Shown here: positions 11,700 to 22,641 of the stretch, one piece after another
Layout: each line of letters opens with the position of its first letter
Numbering within the stretch: position 1 is the stretch's first letter
Origin: Artemisia argyi
Taxonomy: Eukaryota; Streptophyta; Magnoliopsida; Asterales; Asteraceae
Direction of reading: 5' to 3'
Length of the DNA stretch: 64,000 nucleotides
Assembly: GCA_030686995.1 (NCBI GenBank)
Contig: CM060693.1
Coordinates: 122,642,228-122,706,227 of the forward strand
The notes under the pieces: generated by a model
Databases searched by the model: none
What the model was told of the DNA's origin: nothing
What the model saw: only the letters and a program-made list of their open reading frames with translations
Translations under genes and position numbers: made by a program

Positions 11700-13390
11700 A
11701 TCTAGCTCTTGACCCTCTACATCAGCTCTATAGCATGTGTGTGCAGTGACACTTTTCTCAACATTAGCAAGCATAGCTATTAGTGTCTCTTTCGGAATTT
11801 TTTGCAACAAAGACCTGAGACACAAAAACCTCTCTTTAGTTGAATGTACCAGATAAGTGTTTGAATCTGCCTCAAACTTAAAATGCCATTTTTGATTTAT
11901 AATTCTAATAATGGTCAATTCTATATTTAAACTGTCAAATGTTCTTAATATTATTTGAGCCTTTAGGGACTACACAGAGAAATATGTCATGAAGACATAC
12001 CATTGCTAGAAATTAAAGCGATACACCACAAAGCAGACAATATCCTGGAACTATTGCAGGTAGCGCAGAGATAAAGGCAAGGCTCTTCTTGTTAACTTGG
12101 AAGAAACCGCTTACCCAGTGTCTTCCACTGTTTGCATCAATATCATCAAAAAACACATAATAAAGCTATCATGAGGTAGACAATTATTTGTAGCCCTCCA
12201 TAAAAAAAACACCTTTGATTGGATGAATAAAATCATGTTTCAACCTACATTTACAAAACTCAGTATGGTTGAGATGATATAATCTGATTTCACAATCTAT
12301 CATAAGCCCCCCAACACTGAAATTCCTCGTAACTCCTGTTTATAGCTTCAAACATCTCATCATCCGACAAAGGATTTTCGTCGCACAACATTGACGTGCA
12401 GGCGTGCATGCTGGTGGTGCGTTGATGAAGTTATCATAACTAATATAAAATCAAGAGTTTAGTCAGTAGCTGCCTTTATTTTGTCGATATAGTTACAGAA
12501 AACCATATTTTTAAATACAATTTGTAAGGAAATACCATAGGACATGTTGCTGCGGAAAAAATGAAGCTACATAACCTGATATTGTTCCCTATAAATATAG
12601 GGCAGAAATAGAGAACAATTTATTTGAGGTATGAACTAATTAGAACTTTAAACCCTGATTTACTTACCAAAGGATAAGCAAACTCTCCAATATCACGGCT
12701 TAACAGATCAGTGACCTCTATCCATCCCGTTTGCCATTCAAGCACTTGCAAATGCCATCTGCCATAATGATGCTTGAGGTACGGACATCACACCATCAGA
12801 TTCCCTTATAACGCGCGTCCAAAAGCCTCAACACTCTATGAAATGAATGAAACAACAATGAATATTCAATTCTCATATAAGAAAAAGGAATAAATAAGAT
12901 CAAGAGAGCTAAGTTAGAGCAATGTAAACCAGTTTTTTAAACAACGTGTGCAAACTATGCATACCGTGTTCATGAAGATTCGTTACCCCTTTGGTCATGA
13001 CAGAAAGAATCAGTAGATCCTGAAACCAAAAAATAATCCAATGGAAACGCCCATGATAGAATGAAGGGGCTATATGTAAAGAAATGTGTTTCCCCCATTC
13101 TAAAATACTCATAGCCATCTGCTCATCCCCGATTATCTCTAGATTGTTGCTTCCTAATTAATAAACAATAAATGTTTTAAAGTTTTGATTTGTATATTTT
13201 TATTTGAAGCATGTACAATAATGAATCACAAAGCTTACCTGGTGTATGCTATTTAGGTAGGATAGGAAGGTACTATTTGGAGCGAGTGTAAATTCTTCAA
13301 AAACTTTTGATCGCTTGATGTCAGCTCAAAATTCTCTTCCAGAAGATGATATCGATGTTTAGTACCTTCACTCGCATGATTATCAAGAAC
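11700..13390 (-). pseudogene. Cluster of exon-like blocks from an unrecognised multi-exon gene
   Basis: Reading leftward on the minus strand: 13390-13274 (39 codons between CAG and GTACC, contains KHRYHLLEENFELTSSDQKF), about 13140-12960 (contains MAMSILEWGKHISLHIAPS), about 12783-12668 (contains HHYGRWHLQVLEWQTGWIEV, ends TTG|GTAAGT), about 12425-12300 (contains ENPLSDDEMFEAINRSYEEF), about 12180-12010 (contains KKSLAFISALPAIVPGYCLL) and about 11850-11695 (contains ETLIAMLANVEKSVTAHTCY). The blocks share orientation and good splice-like borders, so they may derive from one gene, but I cannot join them into one frame or name the family. It may be a decayed gene or fragments carried by a transposon. 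Confidence 0.35.
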
Positions 13391-13870
13391 CTGATAGAAT
13401 ACATAAGTTATTAGTTTCAATTAATAATTGGTAATCTAAACATTGCTATCTCCATCACATAAAGGTGGATGCTTAGAATGAAGATTATTAAAGTTACACG
13501 ACTGCAAAATCTCACCTTCGGTATAAGAATGGGATATAACAGTAGTACAATCTGTGTATAATCTGACATGACTGGAAGCGTAAGTAATGGTTCTCATTGT
13601 CTCTGATTATCATGGCCAGCTAATGAGTCAAGTCATCCTGTTTTAGGGTTCGGCAGAATACAAAAACTGGGATGAAGTTTACCGAGTTGAGCCTTTTTCA
13701 TATACTTAAATATTAGGGTTTTGAAAAAAATAAGAAAATAAATAATGGAAAATATGTTATACGGATTATTATTGGAGATTATTTAAAATAGTCAATAATT
13801 GGCATTTTAAAAAGAGATAATTACTTGTTATCCTATATACACTTTGGATTACATAATCTAACCAAAAAAT

Positions 13871-13935
13871 TGTGGTGGTTCAGTGGTAAACATACCACAA
13901 AATATATGGATGGTCTAGAGTTCGAACCTTTATAT
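13871..13935 (+). repeat. tRNA-like SINE head (A and B boxes)
   Basis: An A-box-like TGGTTCAGTGG (13876-13886) is followed about 31 bp later by a B-box GAGTTCGAACC (13918-13928), the internal RNA polymerase III promoter arrangement of tRNA-derived SINEs. The surrounding 65 bp does not fold into a convincing tRNA with an acceptor stem and anticodon loop, so a SINE remnant or tRNA pseudogene is more likely. A ~55-bp tandem duplication of TTTTAATGAAAAAAATTATA-type sequence follows at 13955-14060. Confidence 0.45.
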
Positions 13936-14150
13936 TGGATTTTTTGAACAAATTAATTCGGGATTTTAATGAAAAAAAATTATAACTTTCGAAATATAAT
14001 TTTAAAATTCCGGATTTTAATGAAAAAAATTATAAATTTCGAAATATAATTTAATAAAAATAAAAAATTGCTGACATGGCCAGAATGTGATGACATGGCT
14101 GATAATGAATTACTGGGCAATGAGGTGGCGTTTATGTGGCATTATCTACG

Positions 14151-14165
14151 TGTAACGCCTCCTGT

Positions 14166-14242
<77 letters not shown>

Positions 14243-15496
14243 ATCAAATACTACAATAGTAGGGAGCCTCATGTGAGGAGTTCATTAAGTAAGCCGTCGA
14301 GATGAGTTGTGGATTTATGAATTAAAGTGTCCTGGCTCCTCGAACGTTTACTCCATGACTTTTGAATTATGTCGGCCCGAACGGCAGTAAGAGATATACA
14401 ACCTATACATGATTCATAAACCATTTATATTTAAAGACTTACACTATATACTAAGTACTACATCATGAACATTATGCAAGACATATATAGGCAATTCTTC
14501 GTATTATTAGACGTTACTCCAAACCTAAGTCGCAACGTTCTATTATAGGCTGCTCTTAGAGATTTTCGCGATTCGACTACCACTTTCATTTCTCATTACA
14601 TAGACTTAAGGTGAGTCATAGCCCTTACTCTTTTCATACTTGTTTTAAACTCTTTTGGGGAGATACATGCTTAAACTACTTGCTTTCTCTTTTACTAAAG
14701 ACAATTTTACTCATATGCTACGCTATACTTTTATACTCTTAAACATGACGTGTAGTTTTATTACGATACGTGCCTTAATGTGTTAAACCTATTCTATGCG
14801 CTATATTCTTTAACTATTGTTTAACTCCTGGATGGAGCCGATGGAGAGGTATTGATAGTACTATCGGGCTGACGCCCCCACCATTGCCATATATTCCTGG
14901 CCTTGGGTGAATATAATCCAGCTTTGAAGCATTTGTGCTTATTCTTTGAAGCATTTGTTCTTATTCTTGTCATGAGGTTCAGTAGGCAGTGATACTTTAT
15001 ATTAAGCGTGCATATATCATATACACATATATCGAAATCATACTATATGTTAGCAGTGGGTTATGAGCACACAGGTTGCAAGTCTCTTATGGCGGGACTT
15101 GCAACTGAGTGGATTCACGATGCCTTTGCTGTGCGAATATTCTTTTAAGGCTTTTCAACTATTTTAAGACAAACTCTATGAACTCACCAACCATTATGTT
15201 GACACTTTAGCATGTTTATCTCAGGTTAGTAAGGCGATAGCTAGTGCGTGGAACTTATAGTCAAGCTGCATATTCTGAAGACTTATGCTTTTATCATTTA
15301 CCATTCAAAAACATTTTGTATACATTTATGTATAATACTTTGGAATCTCATGTTTGTAACTTTGAATTCATTAATCGAATGGTAACTTTTCAAAACGTCT
15401 CATTTAGAGGTCGTTTTCTATAACTTGTACTTTGTATTATGAAGTAGCACCCCAGTGACACAGTATTCCGCTGCGATATTTTGGGGGTGTTACAGT
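14151..15496 (+). mobile_element. Probable solo Gypsy-type LTR
   Basis: The block starts TGTAACGCC and ends GGGGGTGTTACA, so its ends are an imperfect inverted repeat of the TGTAACACC type shared by the other Gypsy LTRs here. Near its right end it has TTCCGCTGCGATATTTTGGG, matching the LTR 3' end at 17781-17816. The flanks CTACG and GTCTA do not match, so either the left border is wrong or the flank was rearranged. It abuts and truncates the 5' LTR of the ARID-bearing element. Confidence 0.6.
14162..14239. repeat. (TA)n microsatellite
   Basis: An essentially pure TA dinucleotide run of about 70 bp inside the solo LTR. It creates a spurious frame with repeated Tyr-Ile. Confidence 0.95.
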
Positions 15497-15821
15497 CTAA
15501 GGACATAATAGTATTTAGTATTATTATGTAAATAATGTGTGTCAAGAGACACAATGCATCGACAGTTTGGGGCTGTTACAAACGACCCATCATGTTGGTT
15601 CATTCACACCCATTCAATGCATATAAATATGCAGATAGTCAATTTAAAATATTATCCCAATTAATGTAAAGATTAAGTATCTTTGTCTTATCTATAAATA
15701 TTGTTTTTATCTTTATTTTCTACACATATACATATATTGTTTGCTGGTGTATTATGGGGATCACAAAAGGATTCTATGTTGGAGAATCTAGTAACCAAAA
15801 GATAAGGGGAAGATCACAACA
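15497..15821 (+). repeat. 5' LTR (left-truncated) of the ARID element
   Basis: It aligns with the 3' LTR from GTCTAAGG through CAAGAGACACAATGCATCGA and CAAAAGGATTCTATGTTGGA to the shared end. About 65 bp of the LTR start are missing, replaced by the solo LTR on the left. Confidence 0.8.
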
Positions 15822-15969
15822 TTGGTATCAGAGCCAAAGGAATGATCAAGGCGATGAAGGCTCATGGATCAAATGCAAGTTAAACAACATATGTTTGAAG
15901 AGATTGCACGACATCAGTAGCAAAATTGAAATTCTGGAATCACAACAAGAAAACCGAAACAAGGAAGAA

Positions 15970-16109
15970 CTCAAGGCAAAAGGTTGAAGAAAGTAAGATG
16001 CTACAAGTGCAAAGAAAATGGACACTTTGTCAATAATTGTCCGGAATGGAAGAAAAAAGGAAAATCTAAAATCATTGAAGAAAAAGAAGATAAAGAATTT
16101 GTTACATAA
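15970..16109 (+). pseudogene. Gag remnant with CCHC zinc knuckle
   Basis: The frame contains CYKCKENGHFVNNC, a perfect C-x2-C-x4-H-x4-C retroviral-type zinc knuckle used by Gag nucleocapsid to bind RNA, followed by a lysine/glutamate-rich tail and a TAA stop at about 16107. Upstream frames from 15840 are shifted, so the N-terminal gag is broken. The 6-kb insertion begins 37 bp after the stop. Confidence 0.8.
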
Positions 16110-16145
16110 AATCACAAACATACCATTGGAAAACTCAAGACACGT

Positions 16146-17816
16146 TGTAACAATTCGCAATTTCAGGTTAATTACTATTCCCGGAAATTTTCACTATTCA
16201 CTTTTACTATTCATTTTTCCCGAAATTTTCTCGAAATTTGATTTTTGTTTCTTGGTCTCGAGTGATAAATCATTTCCATGGCAAATTAAAAGTTTGACAT
16301 TCATAAGCTCATTTTCGTGAAAGTTAATAAGGAATTACACGTTTTAGGGTAAAACGTCATTCAAAAATTCTACACACAACGAAACTCAACCGCATTAAGT
16401 GACCCCGCATCAGAAAAATGTTTGATACACTCATGATTTATTTGAGAATTAATCATGACTGAGAAAAACATGACCAAAATAAGCCTCGGCCGTGAAAAAC
16501 TGGAATTTTCAGTTTTTAAGCGTTTTTACTCAGCCGTAACCTTAGCCTATACCTGCACCGCATTTCTAATACGATTTGAGTTTTCAACTTATTAGAAAAA
16601 GTCAACATATTTTTCCCTCCTCCTTTGACCAAAAAAATCATTCCTTGATTTTATAAGTCATTCCTTGATTTTTAGGCTTACGGTTTGATGTCTAAAAGAC
16701 ATTTAATACCAACCGACACTAGACTGAGTCCAGTCTAGACATTATAAGTCTTTTTAAATCATTTTTATCACATTAGAAAAGTAACATTTTACTTTTCTCA
16801 ATTTTACGCAATATTCGTACGTTTTACGTATTACGCGTTTTAGACCCGTGTTTCCAGTTTTAGCAGGGTTTTACCACCCCAATGGAACCTACCACTCATT
16901 TTATATTTTATTATGGAGTATTTTGACAAGTTTAATCATTCTTCCAAGTTTCGTATTTTTACGATACCCGGTTTTACATTTTGTGACATAACAACTTACG
17001 GTTTGCATTTTACGGGGTCGAAACTAGTTACATAAGCTTGGATAATATCATCAAAAGTCAATACTTGCTCTCCAAGCTCATGAACCGACTTAGGGGGGAA
17101 ATTCAGCCCATAGGTGGCTTAATCTCATGCTAGGAAGCTTAGATTACATGCATGTGTCCAACTTGGTCTCCAAGTGTTGACAAGTCAACATTGTAACCTC
17201 CTCAAGACCTTATTTAAGCCTCTCCTCCCCTCCCTTGGCCATTCCAACGTCCCACACACACAACACACTTCATTTTACTAGTTTACTTCAAGTTTTATCC
17301 AAGAGATCAAGAGCATAACAACACATAAACCCTAGTTTGATCTTAGGTTATCAAAACACTTCCATAACCTCATATACTTGGTGATTTCTCTTGAGTTTGA
17401 ATCCACTCAAGTCACCTCAACCTTCATCATCTATCTTTCAAGATTACAAGAGTAGAAAGGTTGCATGAAGTGAAGTGGGTTGAAGCTAAAGTCTATCAAT
17501 GTCCTATCCTTACTAGTTAACTTCCTTTCTTTATTTGAAAGCCAAAAGTTGTTCATAATGAACAACGATGGCACGGAAGGGGCACGGATATTCAAGAGGG
17601 CTATAAATTTTATTATCATTCGAAACTCATTTAATGTAAACTGTAAACATGGAACCATTTGGGACCTCATTTTGTAATCTCTGATATTTATACAATTTGA
17701 ATGATAAATCTTTTAAAACGACTCAATTGGAGTTCGTTTTCTATTATTGTGACTATTGTGCCGTCGAGTAACACCCAGTTTGAATTCCGCTGCAACCATG
17801 AATTGGGGGTGTTACA
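16146..17816 (+). repeat. 5' LTR of the satellite-bearing element
   Basis: It differs from the 3' copy by an 11-bp tandem duplication near 16205-16235 (two copies of CCCGAAATTT-like sequence) and single-base changes. A TATTTAAG box near 17213 followed by a C/T-rich leader is the likely promoter. Confidence 0.9.
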
Positions 17817-17960
17817 GATTGGTACCAGAGCCATGGTTATAGAGAAATGGGTCTAAGTGAGACCTAAACTATAACCACACTTACAAGCAAAAACATTTTT
17901 ATAGCCTTCCGCTCTCCGTGTCTTCCATCCTCCAGACGATTATGGACTTATTAAGCATTT

Positions 17961-18240
17961 TATGCTACACAAACATAATTGCATATTGATATATGTACCC
18001 TTAGCACATTTGAGCATTTTCCTATAAGCATGTTATGCTACACAAACATATTAGTATATTGATATATATACCCATTTTGAGCATTTCCCCGTAGACATTT
18101 TTATGCTACACAAACATAATTGCATATTGATATATGTACCCTTAGGATAATTGAGCATTTCCCCGTAAGCATTTTATGCTACATGAACATATAAGTATAT
18201 TGATATATACACTCTATTTATTTTCAATCATTTTATCTAA
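17961..18240. repeat. Four tandem copies of a ~70-bp unit
   Basis: Units start with TATGCTACA at 17961, 18034, 18102 and 18175 and contain TATTGATATAT(G/A)(T/C)A and TTGAGCATTT. They lie in the leader between the primer site and the open frame of the satellite-bearing element. Confidence 0.85.
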
Positions 18241-18559
18241 ACAATGGACTAAACATATCTGCGTATGCCTATTCTAGGGCATTTCGACACAACCACATTC
18301 TCCCAATCATGTTCTTACTCCAATATTTTATGTCCACGACATTGTAACTGATTGCAATGGTCTTTCCTATTTCCCGGACATTGTATGATACAATGGTCTT
18401 AATCATTTCTCAAATATTTTGAGTCACACAAAGGTCTAATCTACTTCCGAGACATTGTGATTTGCGAAATGGTCTCTGGCATTATTCCATCACATCATCA
18501 ATATCATTTCTTATGATATCAAAAACCCATCACAATCTATCGATTTCTAAATAGAAATC

Positions 18560-18955
18560 ATGTGCGTACCCACTTCTCCCGATTATGTGCCCACTCTACC
18601 TAATAACTTCCAAGTCTTACCACCCTCACCCGAATTCGGATTTGACTTCGTGAATGCCTTCGCTTCTGATGACGAAGAAGAACCTTTCAAAGATTCAACC
18701 GACGAAGAAGAGGAACCAATGCCAACTAATTTTGCGTCAAACACTTCTAATTATTTTGAACAAAATTGGGTTGAGGCAGACTCCAAGGAGGATAATGAGT
18801 ATGAATATGTACTAGCGCCATTACCACCACCACTATCACTTCCCTTTGATATCCCTACATTTGATGATTTGGATCACTCATTATGGATCGTATCACGACC
18901 ACCATTGATCCAACAAGAAAGTCATCATGGAAACTACAGCCCTCAAACTTCATAG
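18560..18955 (+). CDS. Acidic/proline-rich element ORF of unknown function
   Basis: A 131-codon frame lies inside the non-autonomous element. It is rich in Asp/Glu (for example ASDDEEEPFKDSTDEEEEP) and Pro (APLPPPLSLPFDIPTFDD), with no zinc knuckle, protease, RT or integrase motif. Such composition suggests an intrinsically disordered protein or a gag/leader remnant. The upstream 740 bp has no open frame. It could be chance coding in a degraded gag; the absence of stops over 393 nt in AT-rich DNA is the main support. Confidence 0.4.
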   Translation: MCVPTSPDYVPTLPNNFQVLPPSPEFGFDFVNAFASDDEEEPFKDSTDEEEEPMPTNFASNTSNYFEQNWVEADSKEDNEYEYVLAPLPPPLSLPFDIPTFDDLDHSLWIVSRPPLIQQESHHGNYSPQTS

Positions 18956-19654
18956 ACTCGTACCTCTATGACACACTAAACCAAGAAGTTGCCGATCAAT
19001 CAGAGCTGCTCGGACCTTCTAACCTGCAATAGACTAGTGTGATGATACCAGTTGTCTTTTGTACTACTAAACTGATTAGACTCAGTTAGTAAATGTTATG
19101 AAATGATAGTAAAAAAAACGTTGTAATTACTAAACTGAAAGTATCAGTTAGTAGATTTTGAGGAAACTGGTAATAAGTTTCAATCTTGTAATCAATCAAC
19201 GTTTTATGAATAAAACTCTTGCTTTATGCTATCATGTGTTATGATTCAAACCTCCAACGTATTTATTCTATCATTTCCCCATCAGAAATCATGCTTATTT
19301 CACAACTTTCTACTCACCAACTATTTTGAACACCACGTCAATTTCCCCCGAGTATCTTACTCTCCATCTCCAAAGTTGAGTATGAATATTCATTTCGTAC
19401 TTTTGGAGCACCAATATCATCTCATAATACACTACCTTGTAACTCACCGGCTAAGTATGAATGTTGTGTTGGGAATTCTTAAGTAGGATGATTTGTAATT
19501 ATTTGAATGGATTGGGATGCCTTTTCATTTAAATAAAGAAATTGTAAATCACCGAACCATAAGTTTATATTCCTCTATTTACATTGTTTGGGATGCCTCT
19601 CTATGTAAATAAAGAATTATAAACAAGTGGGCTTATTTGTATCCGAAATAACAT

Positions 19655-20320
19655 AAGTATGGCTTGATACCTACATTACATTGCTCGGGTATGGCATGAT
19701 ACCTACATTACATTGCTCGGGTATGGCTTGATACCTACATTACATTGCTCGGGTATGCTTGATACCTACATTACATTGCTCGGGTATGGCATGATACCTA
19801 CATTACATTGCTCGGGTATGGCTTGATACCTACATTACATTGCTCGGGTATGGCTTGATACCTACATTACATTGCTCGGGTATGGCATGATACCTACATT
19901 ACATTGCTCGGGTATGGCTTGATACCTACATTACATTGCTCGGGTATGGCATGATACCTACATTACATTGCTCGGGTATGGCATGATACCTACATTACAT
20001 TGCTCGGGTATGGCATGATACCTACATTACATTGCTCGGGTATGGCTTGATACCTACATTACATTGCTCGGGTATGGCATGATACCTACATTACATTGCT
20101 CGGGTATGGCATGATACCTACATTACATTGCTCGAGTATGGCATGATACCTACATTACATTGCTCGAGTATGGCTTGATACCTACATTACATTGCTCGGG
20201 TATGGCTTGATACCTACATTACATTGCTCGGGTATGGCATGATACCTACATTACATTCCTCGGGTATGGCTTGATACCTACATTACATTGCTCGGGTATG
20301 GCATGATACCTATATTATAT
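19655..20320. repeat. 21-unit tandem array, 32-bp period
   Basis: The unit is GGTATGGCWTGATACCTACATTACATTGCTCG; the W position is A or T and varies between units. I count 21 GATACC occurrences. Most units are identical except W, one lacks a G (19750), two or three have CTCGAG in place of CTCGGG. Each unit contains the inverted pair GGTAT...ATACC around a 6-nt loop. The array sits about 115 bp upstream of the purine tract of the host element. It has no spacers, so it is a minisatellite, not CRISPR. Confidence 0.95.
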
Positions 20321-20437
20321 TCGCCACAAGAAACCTACATTATATTCGCCACAAGAAATCCTATCTTTTCACCGACATCGCTTCAAATTATGACATAAAC
20401 TAAACTTCGGGACGAAGTTCCCGTAAGGGGTAGAGAC

Positions 20438-22098
20438 TGTAACAATTCGCAATTTCAGGTTAATTACTATTCCCGGAAATTTTCACTATTCACTTTTACT
20501 ATTCATTTTTCCCGAAATTTGATTTTTGTTTCTTGGACTCGAGTGATAAATCATTTCCATGGCAAATTAAAAGTTTGACATTCATAAGCTCATTTTCGTG
20601 AAAGTTAATAAGGAATTACACGTTTTAGGGTAAAACGTCATTCAAAAATTCTACGCACAACGAAACTCGACCGCATTAAGTGACCCCGCATCAGAAAAAT
20701 GTTTGATACACTCATGATTTATTTGAGAATTAATCATGACTGAGAAAAACATGACCAAAATAAGCCTCGGCCGTGAAAAACTGGAATTTTCAGTTTTTAA
20801 GCGTTTTTACTCAGCCGTAACCTTAGCCTATACCTGCACCGCATTTCTAATACGATTTGAGTTTTCAACTTATTAGAAAAAGTCAACATATTTTTCCCTC
20901 CTCCTTTGACCAAAAAAATCATTCCTTGATTTTATAAGTCATTCATTGATTTTTAGGCTTACGGTTTGATGTCTAAAAGACATTTAATACCAACCGACAC
21001 TAGACTGAGTCCAGTCTAGACATTATAAGTCTTTTTAAATCATTTTTATCACATTAGAAAAGTAACATTTTACTTTTCTCAATTTTACGCAATATTCGTA
21101 CATTTTACGTATTACGCGTTTTAGACCCGTGTTTCCAGTTTTAGCAGGGTTTTACCACCCCAATGGAACCTACCACTCATTTTATATTTTATTATGGAGT
21201 ATTTTGACAAGTTTAATCATTCTTCCAAGTTTCGTATTTTTACGATACCCGGTTTTACGTTTTGTGACGTAACAACTTACGGTTTGCATTTTACGGGGTC
21301 GAAACTAGTTACATAAGCTTGGATAATATCATCAAAAGTCAATACTTGCTCTCCAAGCTCATGAACCGACTTAGGGGGGGAAATTCAGCCCATAGGTGGC
21401 TTAATCTCATGCTAGGAAGCTTAGATTACATGCATGTGTCCAACTTGGTCTCCAAGTGTTGACAAGTCAACATTGTAACCTCCTCAAGACCTTATTTAAG
21501 CCTCTCCTCCCCTCCCTTGGCCATTCCAACGTCCCACACACACAACACACTTCATTTTACTAGTTTACTTCAAGTTTTATCCAAGAGATCAAGAGCATAA
21601 CAACACATAAACCCTAGTTTGATCTTAGGTTATCAAAACACTTCCATAACCTCATATACTTGGTGATTTCTCTTGAGTTTGAATCCACTCAAGTCACCTC
21701 AACCTTCATCATCTATCTTTCAAGATTACAAGAGTAGAAAGGTTGCATGAAGTGAAGTGGGTTGAAGCTAAAGTCTATCAATGTCCTATCCTTACTAGTT
21801 AACTTCCTTTCTTTATTTGAAAGCCAAAAGTTGTTCATAATGAACAAGGATGGCACGGAAGGGGCACGGATATTCAAGAGGGCTATAAATTTTATTATCA
21901 TTCGAAACTCATTTAATGTAAACTGTAAACATGGAACCATTTGGGACCTCATTTTGTAATCTCTGATATTTATACAATTTGAATGATAAATCTTTTAAAA
22001 CGACTCAATTGGAGTTCGTTTTCTATTATTGTGACTATTGTGCCGTCGAGTAACACCCAGTTTGAATTCTGCTGCAACCATGAATTGGGGGTGTTACA
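20438..22098 (+). repeat. 3' LTR of the satellite-bearing element
   Basis: Starts directly after the purine tract (20423-20437) and ends TGTTACA before the target duplication CACGT. Confidence 0.9.
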
Positions 22099-22103
22099 CA
22101 CGT

Positions 22104-22610
22104 GAACCCTATACCCGAGTTTATTGAGAAAGAATCATGATTTCTGGAGACTACTTGGTACAAGGAACTGAAAATAGTTTTTGGGACAATTTCTGGTATG
22201 TTAATTCAACTATCTAAAAACACATGTCACCATCTAGACATCTTTTGTACAAAATGAAGGAATATTTCTTTGTTGAAGAACATAAGTCCAATTTAATTTA
22301 CACACATGGTATTGGTGGCATCGAATTAACAACCAAAGACACCAGTTACACAATTCCCTATGTCTCTTATATACCCGGAAAAAATATAAATGTTTTGAGC
22401 ATGAAGCAATTGATACTTCAAGGTTTTGAAGTTGAAATAATCGGTGACAAGTGAAACATCACTCATATGTTCAATCCCATAAATGGTAAAAAAAATATAA
22501 AAAGAGTCAAAGTGAATGAATGGAAGATGGTCTAAATGGCCAAGATCAGATTGAAGTTAATAGAAAAATGGTGTGTCTTAAAGTTCACACGATTGAAGAA
22601 TTCGTACAAT
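22104..22610 (+). pseudogene. Protease/gag-like region of the ARID element
   Basis: The frame has WYVNSTI, a stop, then KHMSPSRHLLYKMKEYFFVE, GIGGIELTTKDTSYTIPYVS and YIPGKNINVLSMKQL. The layout matches the Copia-type protease neighbourhood (a WxVDSG..HMTG box followed by a VxYVPGLxxNLLSV-like box), but the catalytic D-S/T-G is absent (WYVNSTI instead). A stop after IIGDK ends the longest part. It continues the zinc-knuckle frame region if the nested element is removed. It may no longer encode an active protease, as in other ARID-bearing copies I recall. Confidence 0.6.
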
Positions 22611-22641
22611 TCATGGAATTGATGAATACAAATAAGATATC

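Larger units (their letters stand above)
16146..22098 (+). mobile_element. Non-autonomous Gypsy-type LTR element with 32-bp satellite
   Basis: LTRs at 16146-17816 (1671 bp) and 20438-22098 (1661 bp) start TGTAACAATTC and end GGGGGTGTTACA. The 5-bp target duplication CACGT is perfect (16141-16145 and 22099-22103). The primer site TTGGTACCAGAGCC follows the 5' LTR, and GTAAGGGGTAGAGAC is the purine tract before the 3' LTR. The 2.6 kb interior has no gag or pol, only a 131-codon acidic/proline-rich frame and two tandem-repeat blocks. LTRs are very similar: an 11-bp indel, a 1-bp indel and a few substitutions seen by eye. It inserted into the ARID element. Confidence 0.9.

Noticed and set aside
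13871..13935. Functional tRNA gene
   Set aside because: A and B boxes are present but no acceptor stem pairs and no convincing anticodon arm could be drawn. A SINE or pseudogene fits better.
14068..14259. 63-codon frame with Tyr-Ile repeats
   Set aside because: Produced by translation of the (TA)n microsatellite.
18560..18955. Acidic frame as a cellular transcription activator gene
   Set aside because: It lies wholly inside an LTR element between primer site and purine tract, with no introns or promoter of its own. It is treated as an element ORF.
19655..20320. Regular short repeats resembling a CRISPR array
   Set aside because: The 32-bp units are directly adjacent with no unique spacers, in plant LTR DNA, so this is a minisatellite.
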